Shown: positions 1 through 6,889, counted from the first letter of the stretch. The stretch: 64,000 bases of DNA from Microbacterium maritypicum MF109 (GCF_000455825.1 NZ_ATAO01000250.1:1-64000), one strand, 5' to 3'. The notes: generated by a model not told the origin, from the sequence alone. Numbers and translations are program-made.

Positions 1-55
1 CCGGTCGCACTTCGTGCCGTCTGAAACGGGATCGGACGGCACGAAGTGCGACCGG
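1..55 (-). terminator. Perfect 21-bp inverted repeat after the Lrp gene
   Basis: Bases 1-21 and 35-55 are perfect reverse complements around a 13-base loop. The structure starts 5 bases past the stop codon of the minus-strand Lrp gene, so it is placed to terminate that gene. Each arm also holds a small dyad (GCAC-TTC-GTGC and its complement), so a cruciform with two side hairpins is possible. No T-run follows within the window. The structure may continue beyond base 1. Confidence 0.6.
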
Positions 56-60
56 AAGGG

Positions 61-528
61 TCAGGTGGAGAGCACTCCCGGTCCGTCGCGCAGTTCGAAC
101 ACGAGCTGGGTCTCGGTGCCGCGCACGACGGGGTGCACCGTGATGTGCTCGAGAACGATGTCGCGCAGGGCCGTCGCATCCTGCACGGCCACATGCACGA
201 GGAAGTCGTCGACGCCGGCGACGTGGAACACCTGAAGGACGCGCGGGATGTCGACCAGGGCATCGAAGAGGGCCGTCACCTTGTCTCCTGTGTGGTTCGC
301 CAGGCGCACCTTGATGATCGCCTGCAGCGGGAAACCCAGAGCGGCCCCGTCGACGCGGATGCGCGTGTCGCGGATCACTCCGCGCTCGCGCAGCGCCCGC
401 ACCCGATGTGCGCAGGTCGACTCGGCGAGGCCGAGGCGATGTGCGAGCGCCTTGTTCGTCGTCTCGGCGTCGCGGCTGAGGACCGCGAGCAGCTCGAGGT
501 CGGTCTCGTCGAGTTGTGCTTTCGCCAA
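61..528 (-). CDS. Lrp/AsnC family transcriptional regulator
   Basis: A 155-residue feast/famine regulator, the normal family length. Residues 1-60 form the winged helix-turn-helix (LDETDLELLAVLSRDAE, then LAHRLGLAESTCAHRVRAL). Residues 65-150 form the RAM ligand-binding domain that binds amino acids and builds octamers. The start is TTG at 528, preceded by GGAGG 7 bases upstream. It is divergent from a PLP trans-sulfuration enzyme, and Lrp-type regulators often control the adjacent amino-acid enzyme, so regulation of that gene by methionine or another amino acid is a reasonable inference. The ligand cannot be told from sequence. Confidence 0.93.
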   Translation of the reverse strand: MAKAQLDETDLELLAVLSRDAETTNKALAHRLGLAESTCAHRVRALRERGVIRDTRIRVDGAALGFPLQAIIKVRLANHTGDKVTALFDALVDIPRVLQVFHVAGVDDFLVHVAVQDATALRDIVLEHITVHPVVRGTETQLVFELRDGPGVLST

Positions 529-575
529 CGGGGGGCCTCCTTGCCCTTCGGATCCTGCACAGAATAGCGTTCAGC

Positions 576-608
576 GTCGAATTCCTGGCGGCTTCTGTCG
601 AGTTCCTG
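576..608. promoter_or_regulatory. Candidate Lrp operator, direct repeat in the divergent spacer
   Basis: Two 12-base direct repeats, GTCGAATTCCTG at 576-587 and GTCGAGTTCCTG at 597-608, differ at one base and repeat every 21 bases, two helical turns. They lie between the start of the Lrp gene and the start of the trans-sulfuration enzyme gene. Same-face spacing suits an Lrp multimer. This is inference; no footprinted motif is known to me for this regulator. Confidence 0.4.
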
Positions 609-640
609 CGGTTTCATCGTGATTCCGGCAACGTGGAGTC

Positions 641-1891
641 ATGACTGCACCGCTGCATCCCGACACCGTCGCCGTCCACGGCGGCCGCTCCGACCTCGAG
701 GGGCTCGGGGTCCACGCGCTGCCGATCGATCTGTCGACCACGAACCCGCTCCCGGACATCGAGCGCGGCGGCGACTCGTACGAGGCCATGGCGACGGGAG
801 GGCGTCCTCCGGCGGACGGCAGCATGGTCTACGCGCGACTGTGGAACCCCACGGTCGCCCGCTTCGAGGAGGCACTCGCCGAGCTCGAGCACGCCGAGGC
901 CGCGGTCGCCTTCGCCTCGGGCATGGCCGCGATGACGGCCGTGATCCTGGCGCACACGGGAGCGACCGGGGCGCGCCACGTCGTCGCGGTGCGTCCGCTC
1001 TACGGGGGGACCGACCATCTGCTCGGCTCCGGCCTGCTCGGCGTCGAGACCACCTACTGTCGCCCCGATGAGGTCGCGGCGGCCGTGCGCCCCGACACCG
1101 GCCTCGTCGTGGTGGAGACCCCGGCGAACCCCACCCTCGACATCGCCGACATCGCCGACGTCGTGCGCCAGGCCGGCACGGTACCGGTCGTCGTCGACAA
1201 CACGTTCGCGACCCCCGTGCTGCAGAATCCGATCGACCTCGGGGCGGCGATGTCTCTGCACAGCGCCACCAAGTACCTGGGCGGGCACGGCGATGTGATC
1301 GCCGGCGTCGTCGCGTGCAGCGAGGAGACGGCGGAGGCTCTGCGCCGCGTGCGGGCGGTGACGGGAGGGCTGCTGCATCCCCTCGGGGCCTATCTGCTGC
1401 ACCGCGGTCTCACGACCCTCCCCGTGCGGGTGCGGCACCAGCAGGAGAGTGCGCGGCGGATCGTGCAGTGGCTCATCGATCGCCCCGAGGTCGCCGAGGT
1501 GTTCTACCCGGGACTCGACGGCGACCCGCGCGGCATCCTGGAACGGCAGATGCGCGGTACCGGCGCGATGATCGCGATGCGCATGCGCGGGGGTTTCGCC
1601 GCGGCCTCTGCGGTCACCACCGCGACCGCACTGTTCACGCACGCGGTGTCGCTCGGCGGAGTGGACTCGCTGATCCAGCATCCGGCGGCGCTCACGCATC
1701 GGCCTGTCCCTCCCGAAGCGCGTCCGGCAGCCGACGTGCTGCGTCTGTCGATCGGCTTGGAGGATGTCGACGACCTCATCGCCGACCTCGCCCAGGCGTT
1801 CGCCGGCGTTCCGGCCTTCGAGGTCGACGCGCCCCTCTCCGACCGGGTCACCTCCTCGCGCGCGGCACACCGGGGGGCAGTTCGCGCCTGA
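641..1891 (+). CDS. PLP-dependent trans-sulfuration enzyme (cystathionine/methionine gamma-lyase type)
   Basis: A 416-residue cytosolic enzyme of the Cys/Met metabolism PLP family (fold type I), near the usual 390-420. The PLP lysine is Lys211 in SATKYLGGH. The upstream cofactor-pocket motif is VVDNTFATPVLQNP and the substrate-side motif near the N-terminus is YARLWNPTVARFEEALA. Members cleave methionine, homocysteine or cystathionine to a 2-oxo acid, ammonia and a thiol, or run the gamma-synthase reaction. The exact substrate cannot be read from sequence. The divergent Lrp gene suggests amino-acid-responsive, probably catabolic expression. A GGAG lies just before ATG 641. Confidence 0.92.
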   Translation: MTAPLHPDTVAVHGGRSDLEGLGVHALPIDLSTTNPLPDIERGGDSYEAMATGGRPPADGSMVYARLWNPTVARFEEALAELEHAEAAVAFASGMAAMTAVILAHTGATGARHVVAVRPLYGGTDHLLGSGLLGVETTYCRPDEVAAAVRPDTGLVVVETPANPTLDIADIADVVRQAGTVPVVVDNTFATPVLQNPIDLGAAMSLHSATKYLGGHGDVIAGVVACSEETAEALRRVRAVTGGLLHPLGAYLLHRGLTTLPVRVRHQQESARRIVQWLIDRPEVAEVFYPGLDGDPRGILERQMRGTGAMIAMRMRGGFAAASAVTTATALFTHAVSLGGVDSLIQHPAALTHRPVPPEARPAADVLRLSIGLEDVDDLIADLAQAFAGVPAFEVDAPLSDRVTSSRAAHRGAVRA

Positions 1892-1919
1892 GGAGGTGGC
1901 TCGGCGTTCCTGTGGCGGA

Positions 1920-2393
1920 TCAGAGGGAGGGGAGTCGGATCGTGCCGGTGGCGATGCGCTCGGTCGGCATCCGGTCGCGGTCGTAGGTGATCTCCGTGTA
2001 GCCGTGCGGGGTCGGCACCCCATCGTCGTCGAGGCTGACGAACACGATCTTCTCGATCGTGAGGATGCGCTTGCGCGTGATCATGTTCCTGGCCACCGCG
2101 CGCATGGTGAGCGACGTCGTGCCGAAGTGCGTGGCCTGCAGGCCGATCTCGATCAGATCGCCCTGCACGGCCGAGGCCTCGAAGTTGATCTCCGAGATGT
2201 GCTTGGTGACGGCACGGTAGTTGCCGAGCTGGACGATCGCATAGATCGCCGCTTCTTCATCGATCCACTTCAGCAGGCTGCCGCCGAACAATGAGCCGTT
2301 CGCGTTGAGGTCCTCCGGACGGACCCACTTGCGCGTGCGGAAATTGAGTCCGTCCTCCGACCACTGCCACGCCGGTGCCTTCTGCTTCGCCAT
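1920..2393 (-). CDS. Acyl-CoA thioesterase, hotdog fold (YciA type)
   Basis: A 157-residue single hotdog-domain protein. Residues about 18-50 carry the family N-terminus with a Phe-Gly-Gly turn (NGSLFGGSLLKWIDEEAA), in which the acidic residues near Asp/Glu are the expected catalytic position. A second conserved stretch is SEINFEASAVQGDLIEI. The reaction is hydrolysis of acyl-CoA to free acid and CoA. The start is taken at ATG 2393; an in-frame GTG six bases upstream (2399) is possible and neither has a strong ribosome site. It is convergent with the trans-sulfuration gene, 28 bases apart. Confidence 0.85.
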   Translation of the reverse strand: MAKQKAPAWQWSEDGLNFRTRKWVRPEDLNANGSLFGGSLLKWIDEEAAIYAIVQLGNYRAVTKHISEINFEASAVQGDLIEIGLQATHFGTTSLTMRAVARNMITRKRILTIEKIVFVSLDDDGVPTPHGYTEITYDRDRMPTERIATGTIRLPSL

Positions 2394-2490
2394 GGGCACG
2401 AGGCTAGGCGGGTCGTGAGTCCGCGATGTTACGGCCCCTTTTCGCGCAGGGCACAGGGGCCTGGCACCCCCGTTTGTGCACTAGCCACAA

Positions 2491-2503
2491 GAAACTGAGT
2501 TTC
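2491..2503. promoter_or_regulatory. 13-bp perfect palindrome upstream of the heptad-repeat gene
   Basis: GAAACT-G-AGTTTC is a perfect dyad in the 2400-2607 spacer, about 105 bases before the heptad-repeat start and about 100 bases before the thioesterase start on the other strand. It could serve either divergent promoter. No regulator is identified. The rest of this spacer shows nothing else I can support. Confidence 0.3.
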
Positions 2504-2607
2504 ATCGGTGCTGAGACTTGGTTTCGAGCGGCAAATCCGGGGGTCGCGAGTCGGGGTGCCCATACAGTCGCCGGTGGCAACGACGCCACTGACCCCGGGA
2601 GTCCTCA

Positions 2608-4035
2608 ATGACGAGTACCACGCCCCACTCGCACGGAATCGGCATGCGCATCGCCGTGATCGTGCTCAGCCTGCTGCTGGCCGCGATGGTGATCCTGTTC
2701 TTCGCGACGACGAGCAAGATCGCCGCCGGTGCCTCCGAGCTCGCCGACGGAACGACGTCCGCGAAAGACGGATCGGCCGACCTCGCTGCCGGTGCCGCAG
2801 ACCTCTCGGCCGGTGCGTCGCAGCTCGCCACGGGGACAGGTGTCCTCTCCGCGGGCGCGGCCAGCGCGCAGGAGGGCTCCCAGAAGCTGAGCGACGGGGC
2901 CACGACGGCGGCGAGCGGTGCCATGAGCCTGGCCGACGGCGCGAGCAGCCTCGCCGCCGGCGCATCGACCGCGGCAGCCGGTGCCGGCAAGGTCAGCGGG
3001 GGAGCCCAGAGCGCGCTCGCCGGGGCTCAGGAGCTCTCGACGAAGATGGCGCAGGCGGATGCCGGGGCGCAGACGCTGGCAGCGGGAGTGTCGACCCTGG
3101 CCGCCGGAGTCAACGGAGCGCACGCGTACGCCGGGCAGGTACTGGCGGGTGCGAGCGCGCTCAGCGGCACGCTCGGCACGAAGGTCGACGCGAACGTGAT
3201 CGCTCTCGCGCAGCCCGAAGCGAAGAGCCTCCTGCAGGGAGTGGCCGCTGCGGCGCCAGGGCATTCGCAGCAGCTCGCCGATGCTCTCGCCGGGATGCTC
3301 GCCGCCGACCCGAAGAACCCGCAGCTCCAGGCGCTCGCCGGCCTGGCTGCCGGCGTCGATCAAGAGGTCGATGCGATGGCTCCCGTGGCGGCCAAGGGGT
3401 CCGACCTCGCCCAGGGGCTCGTCGCCGCCGCCGGCGGGTCGGCGAAGGTCACGGCCGGGGTCAACGGCCTCATCAACGGCGACGTCGCGAACAAGTGGCC
3501 GGGCACCGTGGCGCTGGTCGCTCCCCAGGGGGCGCCGGCCCTCGTCGCGGGCGCGCAGTCCCTGCACTCCGGCACGTCGCAGCTCTCGGCCGGCGCCGCC
3601 ACGCTGGCCGCCGGGCTGCAGACGCTCTCCACCGGGGCCTCCTCCCTCTCCTCCGGCACGGCGAACCTCAGCGCGGGCGCAACCCGCCTGAACGACGGCG
3701 CCAGCACGCTCGCCACCGGCGTCGGTGCGCTGCAGGCCGGTGCCGGCGACCTCAACATCGGCATCGAGAAGCTCTCCGCCGGCGCGGCGACGGTCGCGGA
3801 CGGCTCCGGCGATCTCGCGGACGGCGGCGACAAGCTCGAGGCCGGGGCCGCCGACCTCGCCGCGGGGAACGGGTTGATCGCCGACGGCTCCGACACCCTC
3901 GCCACCGCCACCGCGGGGGCCGCGCCCTCGATGCTGCCGTGGATCCTCGGCATCGCCCTGGCCGGGCTGATCGCGATCGGCTTCTGGGTCGGTCACCGCA
4001 TCTCCCACCGCCGCTCGCTGGCCCTCGCCGCCTGA
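2608..4035 (+). CDS. Two-ended membrane protein of X-X-X-Leu-X-X-Gly heptad repeats (YhgE/Pip-like)
   Basis: A 475-residue protein with one transmembrane segment near each end: residues about 13-35 (VIVLSLLLAAMVILFFATT) and about 445-465 (MLPWILGIALAGLIAIGF). Between them lie dozens of heptads of the form Leu-x-x-Gly-Ala (for example LAAGAADLSAGASQL) in blocks at about 45-180 and 315-435, split by a more ordinary helical stretch at about 190-300. These match the heptads described in YhgE/Pip-type proteins, some of which are phage receptors or are linked to type VII secretion. Composition is extremely Ala/Gly/Ser-rich. GGGAG lies 7 bases before ATG 2608. Function is unknown; an extracytoplasmic rod anchored at both ends is my inference. 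Confidence 0.85.
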   Translation: MTSTTPHSHGIGMRIAVIVLSLLLAAMVILFFATTSKIAAGASELADGTTSAKDGSADLAAGAADLSAGASQLATGTGVLSAGAASAQEGSQKLSDGATTAASGAMSLADGASSLAAGASTAAAGAGKVSGGAQSALAGAQELSTKMAQADAGAQTLAAGVSTLAAGVNGAHAYAGQVLAGASALSGTLGTKVDANVIALAQPEAKSLLQGVAAAAPGHSQQLADALAGMLAADPKNPQLQALAGLAAGVDQEVDAMAPVAAKGSDLAQGLVAAAGGSAKVTAGVNGLINGDVANKWPGTVALVAPQGAPALVAGAQSLHSGTSQLSAGAATLAAGLQTLSTGASSLSSGTANLSAGATRLNDGASTLATGVGALQAGAGDLNIGIEKLSAGAATVADGSGDLADGGDKLEAGAADLAAGNGLIADGSDTLATATAGAAPSMLPWILGIALAGLIAIGFWVGHRISHRRSLALAA

Positions 4036-4078
4036 TCCGCGTCCGCTCACCCCACCCGCCTCCATCCCCACCCGAGGG

Positions 4079-4114
4079 CCTGGGCGGATGCCTCCCCACC
4101 GGCATCCGCCCAGG
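4079..4114 (+). terminator. Hairpin terminator after the heptad-repeat gene
   Basis: CCTGGGCGGATGCC at 4079-4092 pairs perfectly with GGCATCCGCCCAGG at 4101-4114 around an 8-base loop. It lies 43 bases past the stop and before the ClpP operon. No T-run follows, as is common in high-GC actinobacteria. Confidence 0.6.
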
Positions 4115-4120
4115 AACTCG

Positions 4121-4200
4121 CATCTGCCCGCATCCGCGCGCATCTGCCCGCATCCGCTCGCATCCGCTCGCATCCGCTCGCATCTGCCCGCATCCGCTCA
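4121..4200 (+). repeat. Eight tandem 10-bp units upstream of the ClpP operon
   Basis: Eight contiguous 10-base units of consensus CATCYGCYCG run from 4121 to 4200 (five CATCCGC-type, three CATCTGC-type). The unit is close to one helical turn, so each copy presents the same face. The array sits between the upstream terminator and the candidate PopR-type box of the ClpP promoter. It is noncoding in this position. Confidence 0.75.
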
Positions 4201-4206
4201 CGGCAG

Positions 4207-4223
4207 AGCCGCCCAGGGCAGAA
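4207..4223. promoter_or_regulatory. Candidate PopR-type activator box of the ClpP operon
   Basis: The 17-mer AGCCGCCCAGGGCAGAA has a perfect right half GGCAGAA and a left half matching TTCTGCC at 4 of 7 positions, with spacer CAG. From memory, the Streptomyces PopR site is TTCTGCC-3N-GGCAGAA. A weak -10 (GAGGCT, 4251-4256) lies 27 bases downstream and 6 bases before the ClpP start. The perfect palindrome before the regulator gene has the same CAG centre and nearly the same distance (28) to its -10. Confidence 0.5.
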
Positions 4224-4262
4224 TCCGCTCCGCACGCCCGCGGGGCGACAGAGGCTGGGGGC

Positions 4263-4877
4263 ATGAGCGAAGACAACCCCATCCCGCAGTTCGGTCCCGA
4301 AGCCCGGCGCGCACTGTTCCACGAGCGGGTGCTCGTGCTCGACGGTGCTCTCGACGACGACAACGGCACGCTGCTGATGACCCAGCTGCTCGCGCTGTCG
4401 GCCGAGGACCCCGTCGCCGACATCGCGCTGTGGATCCACTCGCCCGGCGGCTCCGTGCCGTCGATGCTGGCCATCCGCGACATCATGCGGCTGATCCCCA
4501 ACGACGTCGCCACCCTCGCCCTCGGACTCGCCTGCAGCGCCGGACAGTTCCTGCTTTCCGCCGGCACCCCCGGCAAGAGGCGGGCGCTGCCGCACGCACG
4601 CATCCTGATGCATCAGGGTTCCGCGGGCATCGGCGGATCCGCGGGCGAGCTCGAGACGCAGGCCGACGACCTGCGGCATATGCGCGACACCGTGCTCGGC
4701 CTCATCTCCGACGACACGGGCCAGCCCATCGCGCGCATCTTCGAGGATTCCCTTCACGACCGCTGGTACACCGCGGTGCAGGCGCAGGACTACGGCTTCA
4801 TCGACGGCATCGTGGCCTCGATCGCTGAAGTGATGCCGCGACGACGTGCGCGCGTCGGACTGGGGGCGGACGCATGA
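4263..4877 (+). CDS. clpP: ClpP-family serine protease subunit, catalytic triad intact
   Basis: A 204-residue ClpP homologue. The triad is present: Ser92 in LACSAGQ, His117 in LMHQG, and Asp166 in LHDRW. The substrate-binding strand SPGGSVPS (about 60-67) is kept. ClpP rings of 14 subunits degrade unfolded or tagged proteins fed by ClpX or ClpC ATPases. It diverges from the main ClpP1/ClpP2 type (Cys-Ser-Ala-Gly instead of Ala-Ser-Met-Gly around the nucleophile), so it is probably an accessory paralogue comparable to Streptomyces ClpP3/ClpP4. Its stop overlaps the next start by 4 bases (ATGA), so the two subunits are probably translationally coupled. A candidate activator box lies 40 bases upstream. 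Confidence 0.93.
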   Translation: MSEDNPIPQFGPEARRALFHERVLVLDGALDDDNGTLLMTQLLALSAEDPVADIALWIHSPGGSVPSMLAIRDIMRLIPNDVATLALGLACSAGQFLLSAGTPGKRRALPHARILMHQGSAGIGGSAGELETQADDLRHMRDTVLGLISDDTGQPIARIFEDSLHDRWYTAVQAQDYGFIDGIVASIAEVMPRRRARVGLGADA

Positions 4878-5464
4878 GCGGCTACACCATCCCGAACGTC
4901 ATCGCGCAGCATCCCCGAGGCGAGCGCATCATGGACGTCTATTCGCACCTGCTCGCGGAGCGGGTCATCTACCTCGGCACGGGCATCGATGCGGGGGTCG
5001 CGAACGCCCTCATCGCGCAGCTGCTGCATCTCGACGCGGACAGCCCCGAATCCGGCATCCAGTTCTACATCAACAGCGAGGGCGGCGATCCGGGCGCAGC
5101 GCTCGCGATCTACGACACCATGCAGCACATCCGTCCCGGCGTCGCGACCACCTGCGTCGGGCAGGCCATCGGACCGGCAGCACTCCTCGTCGCTGCCGGA
5201 GAACCGGGGGAGCGAGCCGCTCTCGCCCACGCGCGCATCGTGCTGCACCAGCCGGCCGGACAGTCCCGGGGTGCGATCCCCGACCTGATCCTCGCGGCCG
5301 ACGAGGTGGTGCGGGTGCGCTCCGACATGGAGGAGATCCTGGCCAGGCACAGCGGCCGGACGGTCGCGGAGCTCCGGGTCGACACCGATCGCGACCGGGT
5401 GTTCACCGCCGCCGCCGCCCTCGACTACGGGCTGGTCGACACGGTGCTGGGAGCGCGGAGCTGA
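4874..5464 (+). CDS. clpP: ClpP-family subunit lacking the nucleophilic serine
   Basis: A 196-residue ClpP homologue translationally coupled to the previous gene. The ClpP fold motifs are clear (SEGGDPGAA, then CVGQAIGPAALL, then VLHQPAG, then DRDRVFTAA). In the nucleophile motif, canonically GQAASMGAFLL, the Ser position is Gly100; codons GGG CAG GCC ATC GGA confirm it. His125 and Asp174 remain. On sequence this subunit should not cleave peptides, like plant/cyanobacterial ClpR. I infer it builds a mixed ring with the active upstream subunit. Dead subunits in hetero-ClpP complexes are known from plastids; whether this pair assembles is untested. Confidence 0.92.
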   Translation: MSGYTIPNVIAQHPRGERIMDVYSHLLAERVIYLGTGIDAGVANALIAQLLHLDADSPESGIQFYINSEGGDPGAALAIYDTMQHIRPGVATTCVGQAIGPAALLVAAGEPGERAALAHARIVLHQPAGQSRGAIPDLILAADEVVRVRSDMEEILARHSGRTVAELRVDTDRDRVFTAAAALDYGLVDTVLGARS

Positions 5465-5481
5465 TCTGCAGTCCGGGCTCG

Positions 5482-5548
5482 CGGACGGATGCATGAGCGG
5501 CGGACGATTGCATGACCGATGCGGTGCCTGTGGTCATGCATCCGTCCG
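5482..5548. terminator. Inverted repeat between the convergent ClpP and PopR-like genes
   Basis: CGGACGGATGCATGA (5482-5496) pairs perfectly with TCATGCATCCGTCCG (5534-5548). A competing inner stem, TGCATGACC (5509-5517) with GGTCATGCA (5532-5540), shares the right arm. It fills the 111-base gap between two converging genes, so a bidirectional terminator is the simplest reading. Confidence 0.55.
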
Positions 5549-5575
5549 TCGATCATGCAGATGACGGCTCCGGGA

Positions 5576-5905
5576 TCACGCGGCGAGGGCGAACGCGCCA
5601 CGCGAAGGGGCCGTCGATCGCAGGCTGTCGGCAACGTCGCTCGTCAGCTCGACGAGGCTCGTGTCGAGGGCTCCGGCGATCGCGGCGATCATCTCGCTCG
5701 ACGGCTCCTTCAATCCACGCTCGACCTCGGAGAGGTACTGCGGCGAGACACCGGCCTTGTCGGCGGTCTCGGAGAGGGTCTCCTCGCGGTCGTGACGTCG
5801 GCGGCGCAGCTGGTCACCCAGCAGGTGTCGCCACAGGGGCTCGGGATCGCTCGGGCGGGGGCGTTCGGAGCGAGGGGTGCGCGGGAATGCGAGGATGTCG
5901 GCCAT
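5576..5905 (-). CDS. PopR/ClgR-family helix-turn-helix activator with C-terminal Ala-Ala
   Basis: A 109-residue XRE-type protein. The helix-turn-helix is at about residues 32-85 (LSETADKAGVSPQYLSEVER is the diagnostic ClgR/PopR segment). The last residues are FALAA; in Streptomyces, PopR and ClgR carry C-terminal alanines that make them ClpP substrates. The gene converges on the two-gene ClpP operon, matching the Streptomyces popR-clpP3-clpP4 neighbourhood. A 23-bp perfect palindrome of the PopR type lies 36 bases upstream and a TATCGT -10 lies 5 bases before the ATG, suggesting autoregulation. The alternative is an ordinary ClgR paralogue with different targets. Confidence 0.88.
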   Translation of the reverse strand: MADILAFPRTPRSERPRPSDPEPLWRHLLGDQLRRRRHDREETLSETADKAGVSPQYLSEVERGLKEPSSEMIAAIAGALDTSLVELTSDVADSLRSTAPSRGAFALAA

Positions 5906-5941
5906 GCCTCACGATAATCCGCGGCATCCGGCGGCTTCGAG

Positions 5942-5964
5942 CGGTTCTGCTCAGAGCAGAACCG
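5942..5964. promoter_or_regulatory. 23-bp perfect palindrome, candidate autoregulatory PopR-type operator
   Basis: CGGTTCTGCTC (5942-5952), A, GAGCAGAACCG (5954-5964) is a perfect dyad. Its core TTCTGCTCAGAGCAGAA (5945-5961) matches the PopR site I recall from Streptomyces except for one base per half. It lies just upstream of where the -35 of the PopR-like gene would be. It also begins 4 bases after the stop of the upstream XRE gene, so it could double as a terminator hairpin. Confidence 0.6.
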
Positions 5965-5968
5965 TGGT

Positions 5969-6889
5969 TCAGGAGTCTGCGCGCCCCGAGGTGTGATCGG
6001 GAGTGGGAGTGGGAGCGGGCTCGGGCTCCGCGGCGACAGATGCGGCCGCATCCGTCGCCGCCCAGCTGGCGAGCATCCGCAGCTTGTCCGCCGACGCCGT
6101 GCCCGGCTCGGCGGTATAGGTCGACAGGTGGAGTCCCGGGTCGGCCGGCAGTTCGAACGCCTCGTAGGTCAGCTCCATCTCTCCGACGATCGGATGCGCG
6201 ATGCGCTTCACGCCCGTGCGGTGGAAGCGCACGTTGTGGGCGGCCCAGAGGGTGCGGAACCGCTCGCTCCGCGTCGAGAGCTCGCCGACGAGATCGGTGA
6301 GCTTCCGATCGAACGGATTGCGGCCGGCCTCACCGCGCATCGCCGCGACGAGCTCCTGCGTGTTGCGGTCCCACTCCGGGTAGAACTCCTGCGCCGCCGG
6401 ATCGAGGAACGCGAAGCGGGCGCTGTTGGGCTGCGGCTGCGCGAACACCGGCGCGTAGAGGGCACGGCCCAGGGCGTTCGCGGCCAGGTAGTCGAAGTAG
6501 TTGTTGCGCACGATCGCCGGCGCCTCGGTCATGGCATCGAGCAGGCGGAGGATGCTCGCACGCAGCTCCGTGGCCTTCTTCCGCGGCGTGCGTGCGACCG
6601 GCGAGGCGTTCGCGGTGCGGGCGAGGTCGAACAGGTGCGCGGTCTCGGCCTCGTCCAGCTGGAGCGCGCGGGCGAGGGCGTCGAGCACGCTGTCGGACGC
6701 GCCGGACAGGTCGCCGCGCTCGAGCCGCGTGTAGTAGTCCACGCTGACACCCGCGAGGAGCGAGACCTCCTCGCGGCGCAGGCCCGGTACGCGGCGGTTG
6801 CCCCCGAATGCGGGGAGGCCTGCCTGATCGGGGGTGATGCGTGCGCGCCTCGTGGAGAGGAACTCGCGCACCTCGCTGCGGGTGTCCAT
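5969..6889 (-). CDS. XRE regulator with MmyB-like ligand-binding domain
   Basis: A 306-residue regulator. The N-terminal helix-turn-helix at about 30-85 includes VPGLRREEVSLLAGVSVDYY, the hallmark of the actinobacterial MmyB-type family. Residues about 105-275 form the PAS-like MmyB domain, which binds a fatty-acid-like ligand in a characterised member. A low-complexity Ala/Pro/Thr tail follows residue 280. Its targets often include an adjacent dehydrogenase or reductase, but none is immediately divergent here. The gene lies directly upstream of the PopR-like gene on the same strand; the palindrome between them suggests separate promoters. Confidence 0.9.
   Translation of the reverse strand: MDTRSEVREFLSTRRARITPDQAGLPAFGGNRRVPGLRREEVSLLAGVSVDYYTRLERGDLSGASDSVLDALARALQLDEAETAHLFDLARTANASPVARTPRKKATELRASILRLLDAMTEAPAIVRNNYFDYLAANALGRALYAPVFAQPQPNSARFAFLDPAAQEFYPEWDRNTQELVAAMRGEAGRNPFDRKLTDLVGELSTRSERFRTLWAAHNVRFHRTGVKRIAHPIVGEMELTYEAFELPADPGLHLSTYTAEPGTASADKLRMLASWAATDAAASVAAEPEPAPTPTPDHTSGRADS

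Noticed and set aside
2605..4173. Long minus-strand frame antisense to the heptad-repeat gene (and similar long antisense frames at 614-2023, 16637-18391 and 33797-36313).
   Set aside because: They are mirror frames of high-GC genes, rich in Arg/Gly/Asp without recognisable motifs; the sense genes have clear families and ribosome sites.
4121..4200. CRISPR array.
   Set aside because: The units are 10 bases, contiguous and without unique spacers; no cas genes are present.
2508..4877. A 789-codon plus-strand frame running through the heptad gene into the ClpP gene.
   Set aside because: Only its last 204 codons (from ATG 4263) are a real protein; the upstream part is an out-of-frame shadow of the heptad gene and crosses a terminator.
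5942..5964. Palindrome read purely as a terminator of the upstream XRE gene.
   Set aside because: It would have a 1-3 base loop and no T-run, while its sequence and distance to the next start match an operator; a double role remains possible.
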